A stretch of DNA of 64,000 nucleotides from NCBI GenBank assembly GCA_037176845.1, contig JAYKXP010000039.1, positions 186,001-250,000 of the forward strand, read 5' to 3'. This DNA is from Paramarasmius palmivorus. Taxonomy: Eukaryota; Basidiomycota; Agaricomycetes; Agaricales; Marasmiaceae. Positions 21,298 to 38,398 of the stretch are shown here, piece by piece. The notes below the pieces were generated by a model that saw only the letters and a list, made by a program, of their open reading frames with translations, did not search any database and was not told the DNA's origin. The first letter of the stretch is position 1, and every line of letters starts with the position of its first letter. The translations under genes were made by a program, and so were the position numbers.

Positions 21298-24200
21298 ATG
21301 CATCTTGCTCACGTCTGGACTTTTATTTCTCTTCTCTCATTACTTCCAAACTCAGTCTTCGGCGCCGTACTCGCAATTGACTATGGTTCCAACTGGATTA
21401 AAGCGTCTTTAATGAAACCCGGTGTTCCTTTCGACGTTTTACTGAACAAGGACTCGAAGCGGAAGATACAAGCATCGGTAGCATGGAAGAGGACTGACCG
21501 TTTATTTGGAACGGATGCTTTTAATATCGTGCGTGGTACTGTCTACTTTACATATTACGATTCAACACTGACATTCGTGGCTAGGCGTCGCGATTCCCTG
21601 GGGACTCCTTCTCATCAGTAAAACTCCTTCAAGCTGCTCCTTACGACTCGGATGTCGTGTCATATTACACGACAATTTCAACTACCGAACTCGCAGAAAC
21701 CTCACGAAAAACCGTTGCACTCAAACAGAGTGATGGCACGGAATGGTCAGTCGAGGAACTCATCGCCATGCAGTTTGGATATGTTAAAGCCCTTGCCGAG
21801 TCTGTCGCAGAAGAGAAGGTCACCGACGTCGTCGTCACCGTTCCTCCATACTACACCCAATTCGAACGGGATGCCGTCGTGGACGCGATAGAAATTTCGG
21901 GTTTACGCACGCTGGCACTGGTCCACGACGGAACAGCTGTAGCGGTGAATTATGCCATGACGAGGTCATTCCCTACGCCAGAATACCATGTTATCTACGA
22001 TGCTGGTGCTTCGTCGATTCGTGCAACCGTAGTCCAACTCAGTACAGACCATAAGACAACTCCTCCTGGGACCCAAATTGTCACCAAGGGAGTTGGCTAT
22101 GATAGGAGAGTTGGGGGCACAGAGCTGGATCGTCGTCTACGCGAAATACTGGCAGATGCATTTATCAGCAAGCACCACAAGGATATTCGCAAAGATAAGC
22201 GTGGAATGGCCAAGTTATGGAAAGAGGCGGGAAGGGTAAAAGCTATTTTGAGTGCCAACAATGAGGCCATGTCAACTGTAAGCGAATTGCGCCCTATGCC
22301 TCTCCTTGAATTTAACACATTTTCGTATAGGTTGAAAGTCTTGCCTTTGATATCGACTTCAAGACCAAGGTCACAAGGGCTCAATTTGAGGCAGCATGCG
22401 GTGATATAAAGGGCCGCTATGCTCAGCCAATTTTGGATGCCATTGCAAACGCTGGATTGACCTTGGTACGTTAGTCAAACTAACCGCTGGTCCAACGAGT
22501 CTAACAATTGTTAGGATAACATTACTTCTGTGATCTACACCGGAGGTGCAACCAGAACCCCGATGATCCAGGCTGCTGTTAAAGCTGCAGTGGGAGAGTA
22601 AGTCACTATCATAGCATCGTATCAACGCCTTGTTTATGAAATCCCTCAGGGAGAAGATTGCCATGAATGTCAATGCCGATGAAGCTGCAGTGCTCGGTGA
22701 GTAGAAATCCCTATCACATCGGCGCATGCTGACATCCCGCAAGGTGCCGCTCTTCACGGCGCAAGTCTGAGCAGGCAATTCAAGACCAAGAACATACAGA
22801 TCTCCGACATTAGCATCCACGATGTCCAAGCCTCTTATTTTGCATCCAGTACTTCTGCTTCAGCCAAACCACGTACTATCACTAGTCTCATCTTCCCAGC
22901 TGGATCCAAACATGGAACCAAGAAGACCTTGACTTTCAAGCGCAAGGATGACTTTTCATTATTCTTCGATTACAAGAATGAACCTGCTCCGTAAGGGCTC
23001 TCGTTAATTTGTCAGTCAACTAAATACTGATTTGCTACAAGTGGGTTCCCTACCAGGTTCCTCGAAGTTGATATTACTGGGGTCGCTGAGGCACTCGCCA
23101 ACTTGACAGAGAGAGGAGCTATCGATCCTGTCGTGAAAGCCACTGTCAAGCTCTCAGAATCTGGTTTTATTTCTGTCGCTGAAGCCACTGCATATGGGGA
23201 CATCAAGGACGAATCCCTTACTGGTGTGTTTTTACCCTGTCGTTGCCGAATACACCATAAACCATTGTTCCACCAGGCAAAATCAAGGACTTATTCGGTG
23301 CCGGTAGCTCATCTTCGCCAGAAACAGAAGAAACTCAAGCGACTGAGAACGATCCACCACGTGACCCAAGCTCTTCGTCTTCTTCCTCTGCGGCCGCCGA
23401 ATCTGCCGCTGAGTCGGGTTCAGCATCCAACTCCTCTTCAGCCCCTGCTGAAAAGAAGAAGATTACCGAGAAAGACAAGACAATCGCGCTGGGTATCACT
23501 GTCAAGTTCCCGACTATTCCTCCTATGACCGTCGAGGAGAAGCAGAAAGCCAGGAGCAGGTATGTCTATATTATGCTTGGTGCATCTATTTTGGCTAAAC
23601 AATTCTAGGCTGCGTGCCCTCGACGCAGATGAAGCTGCAAAGAACCGAAAGGAGGAAGCTCGCAACACTCTGGAGAGCTTCCTCTACCGTCTACGCGACC
23701 TTCTGGACGAAGAGAACAAGGATACTCCATTCAAGCAATGCTCACAGCCATCTGAGAGGGCCAAGCTCACCGAAAAGCTAGAGGAGACGTTCACTTGGTT
23801 GCACGACAAGGGTGATATTGCTGAGACTTCTCAGTTGCTGGATAAGAGGATTGCCTTGGAGTAAGTCATCATATTTAGACTATGGATCTCCTCTAATGTG
23901 TGGCTTCGTGCAGATCTCTCGAGCGCCCCATCATCCACCGTTATCAGGAGATCGAGCAGTTCCCTCAGGCCTTGAACAACAGCCAAATGTGGAACTGGAG
24001 CACGCGCCTGTTCTTGACTGAGGCTAGAGCCAACCTCACTGCCGAAGAAGCAGCTGGACAACCCTCCAAGTGGACCAGGGAGGAACTCGACTCCCTAGAG
24101 AAGACCCTGAAGGAACACGAGTCGTGGCTCAACACATGGGTCGAAAAGCAGAAGTCGGTTAAGTCGTGGGAGGATCCCGTTATCGAGACGACGGAGATGA

Positions 24201-24427
24201 GGGCAAGGGCCAAGGTGCTTGAGCAGCAACTCCAGAAGTTGATGAGGAGGAAAGTTCCAAAACCAAAGAAGACGACCACCGCCGCCACATCTGCTACTAG
24301 CAGTGAAGCTGCCGAGTCGACAGAGGAGGCTGCTGCGAACGATTCGACGCCGCCACCCGAAAAGGAACAGTCAATACCGGTTCAAGATGGGGACCAGATT
24401 CCAATACAACCTCATGACGAGTTGTAG
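21298..24427 (+). CDS. Lhs1 / GRP170-type ER lumenal Hsp70-like chaperone
   Basis: ER Hsp110/GRP170 homologue, known to act as nucleotide-exchange factor for BiP/Kar2 and as a holdase. An N-terminal signal peptide (hydrophobic to about residue 22, ending SVFGA) is followed by the ATPase start VLAIDYGSNWIKASLMKPG. The actin-like ATPase fold continues with VVVTVPPYYTQFERDAV, IYDAGASSIRATVV and YTGGATRTPMIQAAV. After a beta-sandwich region comes an acidic and Ser-rich loop (about 23300-23440), then a helical domain with ALGITVKFPTIPP and Trp-rich helices. The protein ends in HDEL, the fungal ER-retrieval signal. It is split by about nine short introns. Length and order fit the family well. Confidence 0.93.
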
Positions 24428-24718
24428 ACGTAGACATGTAACTTACGAAGGAACCGGATCATAAGTATAGATAATGGGATTTCGTCGATCGGGCCATTGT
24501 CCGCGACAGCCTAGGGCAATTTGGCCAATATTTGTGTGTTGACGGAGACGTCCAAGTGATTGTGCATGGAAATACATTTTTCATAAGATACAACGGTGGC
24601 GCTCGTGCACCACCTCACGATAAGTATATGTAGCACAACTAGATACGTATGTTACGGTCGACTGGTGCTGAAGCGCTGAAGCTTGACCCGATAACACTTT
24701 ATAAATTAGCCCTCGAAT

Positions 24719-26384
24719 TTAGACATCGTTGGTTTCCTTATCAACGATATCTGGTGTCTGCGCCCTGATAATGCCTTGGTAAGTAACGGAAGAAAGGTAA
24801 AAAGGAGAGAGTAGAACGGACCTGCGTTTAAAAATGTTCTCATCTCCGTCGAAGAGCAGGATGTCATAAAAGCATGCACCAGCTATAGCGCCCAAGAACG
24901 GGCCCAAAATCGGTCCCCAAATCCAGTATTGACTACAATCAACGTCAGCTCGAGAAGTGGATTTACGACGGTTTACCGCTTACTTTCTATATGTGTACAC
25001 AGCCGAACCGTATCCGACCATGGAAGTCAGAATACGAGCACCCAAATCACGAGCGGGATTGATTGCAAAACCTTCAGAGTGAATAAGATGTTGGAAACTC
25101 AACGGGACTTTAGATAGACTTACTGGTGTTGATCCCGAGAGAGGCAGCAATGCCGAGTATCAGAACGAAGAGAACCAAAGGAAGGAGACCACAGGGGGGC
25201 GGTGAGTTGTGCTTATCCGTGACAGCAAGAATGACGAGGATCAGGATAGCTGTGGCCAGGAACTCGGAAAAGAAGCATGAAACATCCGTCAGGTAGTCAG
25301 CCTAGGGACTCCAGTCAGCGATGAATGCGAAGGTCACAAGATCAGAACATACCGCAAAGGTACCGAAAAAACCAGCGGTGGCCAGAGTGCGGACGCCCCG
25401 TCCACCTTCGAACATGTCGATGGCATGGAAGTTGTTCGCGTAGACACTTGACGAGAAGGTAAGTACGATAGCCATTTGAGATGTCGGAAGAGCGTACATT
25501 GCAGCACCTACAATCCCACCGAGCACTTGTGAAATTGCATAGACTATGAGCGTATGAGCAGTCATCCAAATCTGTAGTGCATCGAAGCTTACTTGGGACT
25601 TTCTTCCAAGGAAAGCCACGGAAGATTGCCAGGGACACAGTCACCTGTTTCACGAAGGTCATAATCGGACTAGAAGATTCAAAAGTGCAGTACGTACTGC
25701 CGGATTAACATGTCCGCCAGAAATACCAGCGCTGACCCAGACAGCGATTGACACTCCTAATTTCTGATGCTGAGTGCACAACTTAATGATCAGCCATGGA
25801 AGACGCACCAACAGCCCATCCAAAGCTAACAGAGAGATAGTTCTGGGCGATTACCGGTGAGCGAAAACAGAATTTGGGATCAAGCCTCCCAGATACGTAC
25901 CCCCTTGGGTGATGTAGGCACAGCGGGGTTGCTCGAAAGACCAACCTGACAATTGACGCCGCTTCCAAAGATGACTTGAAGACGAAGAGTTATCAGCACT
26001 TCTCGTAGTATCGTTGCAAGACTAAACACACCCAGAAGCATGACGCCAGTGAACTCTGCCGCCGCCTCTCTCATTATTTGTCTCGGCGAGCTGACATTCT
26101 CGATACGCGAGACTTCCATGGGCAATGTACGGCGAAAATGGCAATCATGACACTAAATAGCGTTAGGCGTGCCGAGAACGAAGGAGAACCAGGGAACGTA
26201 CATGGATATAATAGTGTTTTGGCATCGACTCCCCTGCTACACACTTGATAGCTAAAGTTCCTGTGCAGTTTGGGCACGTATTGACTTCCGCAGTGGCGTC
26301 GTGAGATTTCTGTGGTTGAGAGGCAGTCTTTGTGGAAGACGTCGATATCGATGCAGTCGAGGCCATGAACTTGAAGGACGACAT
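24719..26384 (-). CDS. Aquaglyceroporin, copy 1, with possible N-terminal zinc ribbon
   Basis: MIP-family channel for glycerol or other small solutes and water. It has [14 protein letters not shown] first-helix sequence ([15 protein letters not shown]), GGHVNPA as first NPA box, and [14 protein letters not shown] as second; the Asp after NPAR is typical of glycerol-permeable members. The C-terminus ends [13 protein letters not shown]. Exons are short and many. If translation starts at 26384, the N-terminus is a cysteine motif ([12 protein letters not shown], then CHDCHFRR across a splice junction) that reads in frame into [15 protein letters not shown] start at the inner MEVSR (about 26120) would give a normal aquaporin. 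A TATA box lies near 26478. The tandem paralogue at 27030-28608 lacks the cysteine region. Confidence 0.85.
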
Positions 26385-27029
26385 AGTAGGCGATAGGAAT
26401 AGATGAATAGAATGAGCGGAAATGAAAGGAGAGGAAGGACTCAAGCGGTCCTGGACATTTCCCAAAGACCCTCCGTCTTTATATAGGCAACATGGGCGTG
26501 GATAACAAACAAACAGTACACAGCTGCTGATTCTCGCCGTACGCGTCGATCATAGTGCTCTTGAAAACGGGTTCGCACACGTGCTGGCGCGTTTCCCAAG
26601 AAAACTCCGGAGCTTGCCGATATGGGCGCCTCATGAGCGCTTCGCAAATTGGATGAGACGCACCCCGGACCCGTAACAATATGGAATTCTGAGCTCCTAC
26701 TATGTGGATGTGTGTCAGCCGGTGCCTTAAAATCCCTTAGTGTGCAAAACGAGATTTAATGAAGGAGGAAACAAATTCAATTTCATACAAGCTACAGAGT
26801 GACGCTCAAGCACCACTTCAACGATGTAGATAGTACATAGTGTTTGCTTTATTATTGCCATAGGCAATTCGACCAGCGTGAACCTAGCGATATTGTAGCG
26901 AGAAACCAGAGAAAAAGAAAGAAAGAAAAGCCTATGAAAGATGAAGTTCGTTTGGAGTCATGAAAATAGCGGGAACTGTTCGAGTGGATTCTCGTATATC
27001 AATTCGGCCTCGAAACAAGATCGTTACGA
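26385..27029. other. Intergenic
   Basis: Spacer between tandem aquaglyceroporin genes. A minus-strand TATATAAAG lies near 26477-26485, probably the promoter of copy 1. Nothing else is seen. Confidence 0.5.
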
Positions 27030-28608
27030 TTAGACGACGTCGTCAGCTTCATGATCGAGGATCACTGGTGTCTGGGCCCCACTAACGTCTGGATGAGTAA
27101 CCAGGAAGAGATAGTATAAGTATAGCTTACCTGCGATTAAAAATACTCTCCTCTCCATTGAAGAGCAAGATGTCATAGAAGCATGTACCGGCCATAGCGC
27201 CCAGGAATGGTCCCATAATCGGGCACCAGATCCAGTATTGACTATAGTCAGTCAGCTCCCGGACAAACACGAAGGAAACAAGACTACTTGCTTTCTAAAG
27301 CTGTACACCGCTGAACCGTATCCAACCATAGAAGTCAAGATACGAGGACCCAAGTCGCGAGCGGGGTTAATTGCGAAACCTGTCAAAGTTACACATATAT
27401 AAGTGAATGGTAGAACTGGAGACTCGTCGGGACTCTAAACCTACCGGTATCCATACCGAGGCAGGCGGCAATGCCAAGTGTCAAAATGAACACGACCAAA
27501 GGAAGAAGACCGTAAGGGGGAGGGGAGTTGCGCTTGTCGGTAACAGCAAGAATGACGAGGACCAAGATAGCCGTTGCTAAAAACTCGGAAAAGAAGCAAG
27601 AAACATTCGTCATGTAGTCAGCCTGGATGATTGGGATCAGCGACGAGTCAGATAAGCACAGCGAGAAGCGTCTTTACAGCAAAGGTTCCGAAAAAACCAG
27701 CGGTGGCGAGAGTGCGAACGCCTCGGCCGCCTTCGAAAACATCAATGGCGTGGAAGTAGTTTGCGTAGACACTTGGTATAGAGTAAGTGAATGATACGTC
27801 GACTTGGAAACAAGCTTACATCGCAGCGCCAACAATCCCGCCGAGTAGCTGAGAAATCATATAGACTTGGGGCGAGCGTGTGAGACGTCATCCAAGGTCT
27901 ATAGATAATTAAAGCTTACTTGGAACTTTCCTCCAAGGGAAGCCACGGAAAATTGCAAGGGACAGTGTCACCTAATCCAGGAAAACGTCATCAGTACAAT
28001 CTAAAAAAAAAATGGAAAGGTCCTACGTACGGCGGGATTGACGTGACCACCAGAAATACCGGCACTGACCCAGACAGCGATCGAGAGACCTGTTCCCCGA
28101 CATTCAGCGTACAATGTAAGGATCAGTAATAGAATACATACCAACAGCCCACCCAAAGCTGACAGAAAGATAGTCCTGAAAGGATACTGGTAAGCGATCA
28201 CAGATCGCCCATCAAAGCAAGATGCGTACCCCCTTCGGCGACGAAGACACAGCTGGGTTGCTCGAAAGACCGACCTGACAGTTGACGCCGCTACCAAAAA
28301 TGACTTGGGGCACTGTTAGTCGGCTATGGAATGCTCTTGATGGTGTGGACGTACCCAAAAGCATCACGCCGGTGAACTCTGCCGCTGCCTCTCTGATCAT
28401 TTGTCTGCGGGAGCGGTCAGTACTATATCAATAGAAGCTACGATGTTACTGACCTATATTTCCACCACCAGTTTTGTTCTACCGGCGTCGCTTGCATAAT
28501 GGGAATCGATTCTCTATGCAGAGGGCGTTCCATCTTCATCGGCGAAGAGATCTGCCCATTGCGCACGTTTTCGGTCGATGAGGCGGGACTGATCCTAGGA
28601 TTAGACAT
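27030..28608 (-). CDS. Aquaglyceroporin, copy 2
   Basis: Tandem paralogue of the preceding channel. It starts [18 protein letters not shown] at 28608, and a hydrophilic N-terminal tail leads to [17 protein letters not shown]. It contains [19 protein letters not shown], the first box GGHVNPA and the second box [14 protein letters not shown], again the Asp-containing aquaglyceroporin form. The C-terminus ends [16 protein letters not shown]. Intron positions largely match copy 1, supporting a local gene duplication. Transported solute is inferred only from the NPARD motif. Confidence 0.9.
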
Positions 28609-29547
28609 CGTGAGGTAGGATAGCGAGGTGTAGGAGAAATGGAAAGAGAAAGAAAAGAGATGAAGTGAAAGGGAAAAGACGAGAACCTCAAGTGTATCGC
28701 TGGGGGTTATGCTGCAGTGAATCTTCCTTTGCCTTTTTATGCGATTCAGCTAGAGGTCTAGTTTACGACAGTTTACCATTAAATTCTGTGTGCCGGGTGG
28801 TAGCCTCATGTGGAAGAGCTGACGTGATCATTGGAAGAGATGTAGGCTTCCGAGTCGTAGGTCGAGTTGTTCCAGCCGATTCACCGGCACCGCAGAAGAA
28901 AGGAACGACGCTCCAACGTCGTAGTCACCAGTGATACATACATGTACGAAATAAGCTGAGTTCGGCGGGGAGGAAGCATCCAAAAAAGCAAAAGATTTGA
29001 TATTGATACCAGTGAAACGAGGACAGACACGAATTAGCGTTGATAAGACGGCTGTTGTTGGTTCTCAACTTAAATTCTGCCATGTAAGTCCAAATGCAAT
29101 CATTTAAGAACCCCGGTATCAGAAGAAGAGTGGTGCACCGAGAATGTTGTTTCCCAAGAGCATAAGTATTATATCTGTACACAGGACTGATTTCTTTGAT
29201 AGCTTCCCGAACTTTGCATTTGTAGTGCGGCTCAGTGCGGAGTATAGTGGAACCTTTAGCTTTGAAGGAGTAGGATGAACAAGTGTGCCGAAGTGTCTGC
29301 AGTTCCGCCGAGACTATACCAAAAGCGATGCAGAATGGAGAGTGCCAGAGTCTTGAATATTTGGAGCATCGATATGTTGACTAGTCCTCTGGTAGGTGTC
29401 GAGCTAGCTGCCAATGTGACCGTTGGCAACAGAGCGTATGGTCGCTTGAAAGCGTGAGACTATCTCCGAAAAAATTTTCCCATTGTCGCGTGACGTCAGA
29501 TTCAACTCAATCACTCGCTGCCACCAATCTTTTGCTGAACGGGAAAG
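28609..29547. other. Intergenic (divergent promoters)
   Basis: Spacer between the aquaglyceroporin and MYND-finger genes, which diverge from it. Short frames on both strands show no recognisable protein. Confidence 0.45.
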
Positions 29548-31557
29548 ATGAAATCTGTCAAAGTACGAATCTCTTTTCGAACCTGAATCTGTCAAGTATT
29601 AATCGTACCTCCAGTCTATTCCTCTATCAGAACTCAAAATCAAAGCCTCGTCGGGATCCCAGACTGCGCTACTCCAACTTGGAAAGCGTGCGTCACAAAG
29701 ACCTCAACTCTTACTTGAGGTATTACCAGTATTCCTAAACCATTTACCCTTCCCTCTTCCAAAATTTGCGGCTCTTAAAGAGACACAGAGAGACGAACGC
29801 CTAGCGTCTGCACGTCATTCACTGGTTGCGTTGGGGGAGGCGTTAGAAAGCTCGGACGCGCTAGGTTATCCCAAGGTGTTAGACGAAATTGAAGCGCGTT
29901 GGGACCAGCTACGAGAATGGATATCCTTTCTTTCCAACACTTTCATCATCACAGACTCCTCTTCATTTGCATCACAACCCCTTCCTGCAGACGAGGACCG
30001 TGATGAGCTTCATCGGGCTCTCGCTCGACTCATGTCCGCGTTTATAGTCGCCCGGCGCACTATGGCCCTCCTATTCCAACAGCCAAGCATCTTTCCCATT
30101 GCAATCCAGCTCTATATTATCGCTGCCCAGAATCCGCCTTTCTCTCTGGCCGAGAATAAAACCCAAGAAGACACTCTATTATATTGCTCCCGCGTCTTTA
30201 ACGGTATACAGATGCACAACCCGAACGAGTTCGACTGGATGAATGGAATGCTGGGTGCACTCAACTCTACATCACCATCTCTCGCGTCTGGTGTCCTCAG
30301 ACGAATCATTCATGAAATATCGAAACCTACAACTGAAGAGTTCAACTCTCGGTCTCTCAAACAAGCCTTGACGATATTATCCAATTGTACGATAAACTCG
30401 ATGCCGTTCAACCTGGCGTTCATTGACCGGAGATCCATCTATTGGGTGTGCCTCACCATGCGCCGAATTTCTGGAAGAAAGGCAAGATTTTTCCAAGAGG
30501 ACTTTTACTACATCGCAGATTGCCTCAAGCTCTGCGCCATGTACCTCGAGCAATGCTTCCGCGATTTTGGGCATGCTGCCGTCATCCAGGCGCTCCAAGG
30601 CAAATTACTCTCTTCGCTGCTCAAGTCAGCCGATTTCATCCTCGTTGATCAGAAGAATCGGAGTCAAGGATTTCAGTCGTCATTGGCCACCGTCTACAAG
30701 AACCTCTTACATATCACCGCCGGTTATGCCATGTACTACTCTGTAGCAGTGGTTTTGAGAAAGAGCTTACGGTGCATCGAGGAGCGACGTCATGCGGAGC
30801 ATAGCAAGTCCAGAGCCCTCGATTCTGACTTCAAGGCATTTAAACGGGCTGTGGAGGATAGGATTACGGTGGGCTACGAATGGAGTATGCATGGCATGAA
30901 TTACTGTGCTAATTCCTCGGTAACTTCAGGCCCCACTTTCTGCGACAAGTTGCTGACTTGGTTCCCATAGTGCAAAACACCTGCTCATGCACCCTTTAAG
31001 AGAGCCAAGGGAGAACGCGTGCCGATGTTCCGTTGTACAGGATGCAATTGGGCGTATTATTGTTCCACAGATTGTCAAAAACTCGAACGGAATCAGCATA
31101 AGGAAGCATGCGAAACGTTCAGGAAGAAGCGGTTCAACAAAGGCAGGTCGCATTATGACTTTTACTTTCCATAATGCTCATACTTTCGCCGTTAGTTGGG
31201 AGTCGACTGCCCCCGATGATGGATATGCGTGACAAACATTTCAGCGGTTGGCTTGTTCAGCAGTACATTCTGCAAATGCGACCGACCTTGCTTTCTCAGC
31301 AAGCGAAGCATCGTAAGAAGCTGGCGCTACCACCGACGGAGCCGTTGGTGTCCGTGCTAGACTATACGGAGTTTCCCTGCAAGGTAGACACCATTACTAT
31401 TTCTAATGCGAAAGCGATGGCCCCAGACGCTGCATGGAATAAGCTGCTTGTAGAAGCAAGAGAGAAAATTGATGAAGATCCTCTGGTGCTGTCCTTGATC
31501 CCAAACCGATACGATCCTGAAACGTGGGTCGGATTTGGGAAAGTTGTGGCACCGTAA
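29548..31557 (+). CDS. MYND-type zinc-finger protein
   Basis: Typical Agaricomycete MYND protein of unknown partner. The start MKSVK at 29548 is spliced to SIPLSELKIKASSGSQTALL; a long helical region follows to about 30930. The MYND finger is completed across an intron: NYCANSS joins CKTPAHAPFKRAKG, then FRCTGCNWAYYCSTDCQ, then QHKEAC, giving the Cys/His spacing of the family. A last intron (about 31147-31201) leads to SRLPPMMDMRDKHFSGWLVQ and a C-terminal domain ending GFGKVVAP. MYND fingers bind proline-rich protein ligands. No catalytic SET domain is visible. The first and last introns are my inference from frame continuity. Confidence 0.8.
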
Positions 31558-32020
31558 CTGTTACTTTCTTGCCATGGTGTTGCTTGCTTTCGAATTTGCT
31601 ACCTTGAATATCATATTGTCTCTGCACCCGATGCATTTTTCTTGCTATGGGTCTCTCGCTCGGCGTCCGGCCCGTGTGTACGATACTACAACTACAAAGC
31701 AGTAGATATCAGCGGTTGTTGGGATTTGCTCTACTTTGCACCTACGTCATGAACCATTGAGAACCAATTCATTGCCAATGACCAACAAGTGGTTGCTTCA
31801 ATGATAGCTATCGCATAAGGTCTAGCTTTGGACATTAACAGGAAACTTGACATTGTGAATGTACCTCATGCATCTACGGTAACCTATGCAGAAAACGAGA
31901 CATCAGGCTTTCAAGACTGCGACCGCGTTGACAAAAGCTTGGACATGTCGGCCCGGGATAACCGGCGCTTGGTCCCGCTCAAACCATTCCCACAATGTCC
32001 CATCTCACTCGTTTGGAACC
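31558..32020. other. Intergenic
   Basis: 3' flank of the MYND gene and promoter of the SRAP gene; no feature is recognised. Confidence 0.5.
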
Positions 32021-33399
32021 ATGTGTGGCCGTTTTGCGCTACATCTTCGGGTCAGTGACTCTATTTGTGACCTAGCCTAGCTAAACTCATACATGAACAG
32101 CATCAGGAAATAAGAGATCGTACGGGTTATAACCTTGACATCGGCGAATGGATCGACGAGGACCAGTTCGTTCCGCGTTACAACATTGCACCACGCACAC
32201 AAGCACCGGTCATTCGTCGCAGACGTGATGGTTTTTCTGAAGGATCATCTGGGGAAGGGGATGAGCCTGAGCTTGTCATGCAGTCTATGAAATGGGGCCT
32301 TGTTCCACATTGGAGCAAACACGAAGACAAGACTCTCAATACCACCAATGCACGCTCAGAGTATCTTGCGGAAGGCGGTGGGATATGGGCGAGCATGAAA
32401 GGAAAGAGGAGGTGTGTGGTAGTGTGTGAAGGGTTCGTGTTTGGTATCAATACTACGTCGAAAACTCCTGACAATACTGTCACCTTGGTACAGATACTAC
32501 GAATGGTTGACGAAAGGGAAAGACAAATTACCACATTTCACGAAGCACAAAGATGGTCGTTTGATGTTGCTGGCTGGGCTGTATGATTCGGTCGTCCTGG
32601 AAGGTTCGGTTCGCGCACACATGTCCCTGGTCAAGAACTCATTTTCTACAGGCCAAACGCAACCTTTATGGACATTTACTATTGTAACGACGGCTGCAAA
32701 TAAAGAGTTTTCCTGGCTACATGATAGACAACCTGTAATTCTTTCCACACCGGATTCCCTCCGTAAATGGTTGGACACATCATCCGCGACATGGACCTCT
32801 GAACTCGGCAAGTTTGTTCTCCAGCCGTATCATAACTCGGAGGCCCCTCTTGAATGGTTAGCCAGTCTATCTTCTCTCACGGCGATATGTGACTCACCGG
32901 ACGTGCCAGTTACCAGGTTCCAAAAGAAGTAGGAAAAGTAGGAACAGAATCACCCAGTTTCATCTTGCCTGTTTCTCAGAGAAAAGACGGGATTCAAGCT
33001 ATGTTTTCAAAGCAATCATCTCAACCGAAGGCCTCATCCCAACCGAAAAGCTCGCCGGGGAAACGAAAACGCTCTTCGTCGCCCACGCTGCCTCGCCAGA
33101 TGAGCTCGCATTCCGATGACGAGATCCAAATAATTGATGCTCCTGAATCATCCACTCCTAAGAAGGTGTGCACCCTCGTTTTCAAGACAACACGATAACT
33201 TACAGCCATCGTAGGTTAAACAAGAAAAGGGGCCGGACACTCCAAGCCAAAAGCAGAAGGTCAAATCACCTGCGAAGCAAAAGGTATGATACAACTTACA
33301 ACATACATTACTCGATGGCCTTTACTAACTATCCGTGTTCAGAAACAACCACCACCTGCAAACGGCCAGATTACTTCCTTCTTTTCGACAAAGACATAG
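32021..33399 (+). CDS. HMCES/YedK-type SRAP protein (abasic-site shield)
   Basis: SRAP-domain protein; family members crosslink to abasic sites in single-stranded DNA through Cys2. The start MCGRFALHLR places Cys2 correctly. Other active-site blocks are PRYNIAPRT, the Asn-Ala-Arg-Ser-Glu motif in NTTNARSEYL, CVVVCEGYYEWL and the catalytic His in WLHDRQPVIL. Six introns are inferred; the one at about 32858-32909 is needed to reach YQVPKEVGKVGTESPSF. A disordered basic tail carries two short PCNA-box-like ends (DGIQAMFSK and GQITSFFSTKT at the C-terminus), which fits replication-fork recruitment known for human HMCES. Read without splicing, the frame would stop at 32932 and lose the tail. Confidence 0.92.
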
Positions 33400-34517
33400 C
33401 GGTATTTGATTTTCCTTCTCTTGGGTTGTTGCTGTATATCTATTGTGTTATGTATCTGTCACATACGGTCCTGCTGTACGTTGTCCTTCTTTGAATCGTG
33501 AGACTCGCGATGGAAGTCCCTGATCCAGAATATCAAATGATTTGACAACGTACTTCTCGGAGGCGTGTCGGAGGCGTGGTATGTACTGATCAATCATGGA
33601 TACACCTCATATTAGCATGCATAGTGCATCGATGGGAGAATTCCGAGTCCGAGCTGCGCAAGAAATCAAAAGAAGCCTGCCTTTTGAAGGAAGTTTGACG
33701 CCTATTTGACAATGGACCTCTTGGCGTACTTTACTAGTGATGGAAGGTTGTAGCCAGCGCATACCACCCACCGCGTTGAGCAGTAAGCATGAAACAATTG
33801 AGAGTGCCAACCACAAGCCTGATGGTCGCGTCATGCCACGACTTGGCAAACGGTGACTTCTGTTATCCACACAACTTCTTATCTGGCTTCACTGATTCGT
33901 GCACTCGTTCTCGTTGGTGCTGAATATGGCTATGAGGATGAAAGAGGTATGTATACCCACGAACCCGGGGTCGGCGCGAAACAGGTACGGCGGTAATGCG
34001 TCCTCAGGCCTCAGAGATGAAGGATCTGAAGTAAAAGCGCAGGATGTGAGAAGGCGTGAACTTATCGAGACCACGCTTATGGACTCCAAGAGACCCATTC
34101 TTTCCTAAGGTAGGTATCTGGAGCTGTTGCGGTAGGTGCCAGGAAGAATGATGGAGCAGCTTTGACAGCCATCGAGTTGGGGAATCTCCGAGAACACCCC
34201 AAAGCATGCTGGGGTTCACCGAGTTCCTAGGACTTAAGCTCAATAGCTTGGGCGCTGACACTGATGAGGGTACGAAGAGGTAAGGCGAAGTGTCACAAAC
34301 GCCGCCCACAGCGAATCGCCGTCACTCTCGCACGTTTGATACCCAACAGAGTTGTGAAGAGGCTGAAAAACTGGGGTGCTATTCGTATTTTCAAACGTTT
34401 CCGCGGTCGGATCTCAATCATCTGACTTGTATCTCGAGGATTGCAAGTCGTGTCAGTGGGATAGCGTAAAAATACAAGTCACGCAGCAAAATACAATCCA
34501 GATATATCGACTGGGCA
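33400..34517. other. Intergenic
   Basis: A 1.1-kb spacer between two convergent genes (SRAP and PRP2). Open minus-strand frames (33607-33870, 34004-34309) were examined; one has a hydrophobic run, but neither is recognisable. Confidence 0.4.
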
Positions 34518-38304
<3,787 letters not shown>

Positions 38305-38398
38305 GAAGGTGGTGGTCAAAGCCTAGCGCCGTCCTCGACGCGGACTCGACTCGAAATTACTCACGCCGGCACCGTTTGCTCTCCTCCGTCATTGTCAA

